From Isoperla grammatica (lineage: Eukaryota > Arthropoda > Insecta > Plecoptera > Perlodidae), in NCBI GenBank assembly GCA_945910005.1, contig OX246743.1, positions 12,630,587 through 12,694,586 on the forward strand: a stretch of 64,000 nt of DNA, written 5' to 3'. A program made the translations under genes and the position numbers. Below the pieces are notes generated by a model, which was not told where the DNA came from, did no database searches, and saw nothing but the letters and a program-made list of their open reading frames with translations. This document shows, one piece after another, positions 61,635 to 64,000 of the stretch; position 1 is the first letter of the stretch, and every line of letters begins with the position of its first letter.

Positions 61635-62305
61635 GATCAGATCATATTCTTGGATATTTTTCAAATCCAATGAAAGCCTCTTTTTGGAAATCTATCTATA
61701 TTTGGAGTTACAATTATACTAAGAATGAATAGAGATACAATGAGATTCATACCTGCATACATTGAGAGCAGTGTGTTATTTCGCAGTGTAAGCGAGGCAA
61801 TTTCTATTGGCTGGCACGGCGTACGCAGTAACGTCGTAGCTTCGAATACTTGAGGTCTGGGGTTCAAAACCCATTTCCCCCAATTTTTTTTTTCCACCTA
61901 TTTCACACATTTATATCATTTATATCTCAATTTGCGGCGGTTTTATTATCAGATCGTATTCTCATGGTTATTTTTTAAATCCAATGAAACCTTCTGTTCG
62001 TAAATCCATATATGTTTCGTTACATGCATACATTGAGAGCCGTGTGTTATCTATACCAGTCTAAGCGATCCAACTTCCATCGTGAGGCATGGCGTACGCG
62101 GTAGCGTCGTGGACTAGTGTTTTAGAGGTCCAGGGTTCGAGACCCGTTACCACCACGATTTTTTTCTTCCATATTCAGAGCAGCAAAGTTGAGAAGGGTT
62201 TACTAAGTGGAAATTATTTTTTCAAGCGCTCGTAGCTAAAAAACGTGTGGTTCAAATTTGTTTCTGTATTTTTTTTATTTTTTTTGCGTTAATTATCTTG
62301 ACAAT
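61635..62305 (+). repeat. Spacer 12: two-module tRNA-like spacer
   Basis: Full-length copy with unit A at 61809-61882 (3' end CCATTTCCCCCA, private) and unit B at 62080-62158 (GGTCCAGGGTTCGAG, private). Leader 1 has TTTTTCAAATCC and GTTATTTCGCAGTG, so this is one of the more diverged full-length copies. Confidence 0.88.
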
Positions 62306-63509
62306 AAAACGCCTAACAATCTTCCCAATGTGGCTCTCGTCACACCGTCATACTTGCGGCCCTCTTTGCAATCAAAACGCCTAACAATCTCCCCAATGTG
62401 GCTCTCGTCACACCTTCATACTTTCGGCCCTCTTTTTAACCTAAGCGCCTAACAATCTCCCCGATGTGGCTATCGTCACTCCGCCATACTGGCGGCCCTC
62501 TTTGCAATCCAAGCGCCTAACAATCTCGCCACTTCGCCATTCTTGCGGCCCTCTTTTTAATCCAAGCGTCTAACAATCTCCCCAATGTGGCTCTCGTCAC
62601 TCCACCATACTTGCGGCCCTCTTTGCAATCAAAACGCCAAAACAATCTCCCCAATGTGGCTCTCGGCACTCCACCATACTTGCGGCTCTCTTTACAATCC
62701 AAGCGTCTAACAATCTCCCCAATGTGGCTCTCGTCACTCCACCATACTTGCGGCACTCTTTGCAATCAAAACGCTTAACAATCTCCCCAATGTGGCTCTC
62801 GGCACTCCACCATACTGGCGGCCCTCTTTACAATCCAAGTGCCTTAAATCTCCCCAATGTGGCTCTCGCCACTCCGCCATACTTGCGGCCCTCTTTGCAA
62901 TCAGAGCGCCTCATTATCTCCCCGATGCGGCTCTCGCCACTCCGTCATACTTTTGGCCCTCTTTGCAATCCAAGCGCCTAACAATCTCCCCAATGTGGCT
63001 CTCGTCACTCCACCATACTTGCGGCCCTCTTTGCAATCCAAGCGCCTTACAATCTCCCCAATGTGGCTCTCGTCACACCGCCATACTTGCGGCCCTCTTT
63101 GCAATCCAAACGCCCTACCATCTCCCCAATGTGGCTCTCGTCACACCGCCATACTTGCGGCCCTCTTTGCAATCCAAGCGCCTAACAATCTCTCCAATGT
63201 GGCTCTCGCCACTCCGTCATACTTGCGGCCCTCTTTGCAATCCAAGCACCTTGCAACTTCCCCAATGTGGCTCTCGTCACACCGCCATACTTGCGGCCCT
63301 CTTTGCAATCAAAACGCCTAACAATCTCCCCGATGTGGGCTCTCGCCACTCCGCCATTCTTGCGGCCCTCTTTGCAATCCAAGCGCCTTACAATCTCCCC
63401 AATATGGCTCTCGTCACTCCACCATACTTGCGGCCCTCTTTGCAATCAAAACGCCTAACAATCTCCCCAATGTGGCTCTCGTCACACCTTCATACTTGCG
63501 ATCAGATCA
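62306..63509 (+). repeat. Satellite block 12
   Basis: About 18 monomers. The start repeats the pattern of block 11 after its spacer, including the rare CATACTGGCGGCC and GCACTCTTTGC variants (about 62753-62823, compare 57569-57640). It ends with the standard pre-spacer series. Confidence 0.92.
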
Positions 63510-64000
63510 TATTCTTGGATATTTTTTAAATCCAATGAAAGCCTCTTTTTGGAAATCTATCTATATTTGGAGTTACAATTACACTAAGAATGAATAGAGA
63601 TACAATGAGATTCATACCTGCATACATTGAGAGCAGTGTGTTATTTACCAGTGTAAGCGAGGCAATTTCTATCGGCTGGCACGGCGTACGCAGTAACGTC
63701 GTAGCTTCGAATTAATGAGGTCTGGGGTTCAAAACCCATTACCCCCAATTTTTTTTTTCCACCTATTTCACACATTTATATCATTTATATCTCAATTTGC
63801 GGCGGTTTTATTATCAGATCGTATTCTCATGGATATTTTTTAAATCCAATGAAACCTTCTGTTCGTAAATCCATATATGTTTCGTTACATGCATACATTG
63901 AGAGCCGTGTGTTATCTATACCAGTCTAAGCGATCCAACTTCCATCGTGAGGCATGGCGTACGCGGTAGCGTCGTGGACTAGTGTTTTAGAGGTCCGGGG
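63510..64000 (+). repeat. Spacer 13: two-module tRNA-like spacer, cut by window end
   Basis: First 491 bp of a full-length-type spacer. Unit A is at 63674-63747, with a private TTAATGAGGTC change in place of TACTTGAGGTC. Unit B begins at 63945 and is cut off inside the T-arm by the end of the window. Confidence 0.88.

Noticed and set aside
1..64000. Ribosomal DNA intergenic spacer with subrepeats
   Set aside because: No 18S, 5.8S or 28S sequence or promoter-like duplicate is present in 64 kb, and the spacers are tRNA-like rather than rDNA-like.

Overview
The window is a eukaryotic satellite-DNA locus. About 80% (roughly 51 kb) is a head-to-tail array of a 68-bp monomer, on the order of 750 copies. 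A conserved core (ACTTGCGGCCCTCTTTGC) recurs throughout. The array is cut at 13 places by copies of a ~671-bp AT-richer spacer (about 13% of the window). It is interrupted once by a complete Ty1/copia retrotransposon (about 7%). No host protein-coding gene, rRNA, canonical tRNA, telomere repeat or prokaryotic feature was found. An arthropod, probably insect, host is my inference. It rests mainly on the retrotransposon, whose primer-binding site has the half-tRNA(iMet) type known from Drosophila copia.

Layout: array remnant 1-112; spacer 1 at 113-784; then array blocks and spacers alternate, with spacers starting at 4448, 7545, 10650, 22196, 23903, 25359, 37290, 46325, 47916, 56587, 61635 and 63510 (the last cut by the window end). 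Blocks range from 0.9 kb to 11.3 kb. Each is built from higher-order repeats: a ~3.1-kb block-plus-spacer unit (4.4-11.3 kb), a 2,659-bp array unit repeated at 13.85-19.17 kb, a 2,605-bp unit at 31.26-37.04 kb, and a 6.14-kb segment present twice at an offset of 11,931 bp (25.11-31.25 and 37.04-43.19 kb). This is the pattern expected from repeated unequal exchange and gene conversion.

Each spacer is itself two diverged copies of one module: an AT-rich leader, a ~75-79-nt tRNA-like unit with box-A-like and box-B-like segments, and a T-run resembling a Pol III terminator. The two tRNA-like units (A, then B) lie ~271 bp apart. Their T-arm stems differ by a compensatory change. The regular placement of possible Pol III/TFIIIC units in a satellite is the most unusual structure here; any function is hypothetical.

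The copia element (51138-55793, minus strand) has 211-bp LTRs that I read as identical, a CTAAC target duplication, a primer-binding site, a polypurine tract and one uninterrupted 1,341-codon gag-pol frame. It is therefore a very recent insertion into the satellite. The many other open frames are by-products of a repeat that is poor in stop codons and has a period not divisible by three.
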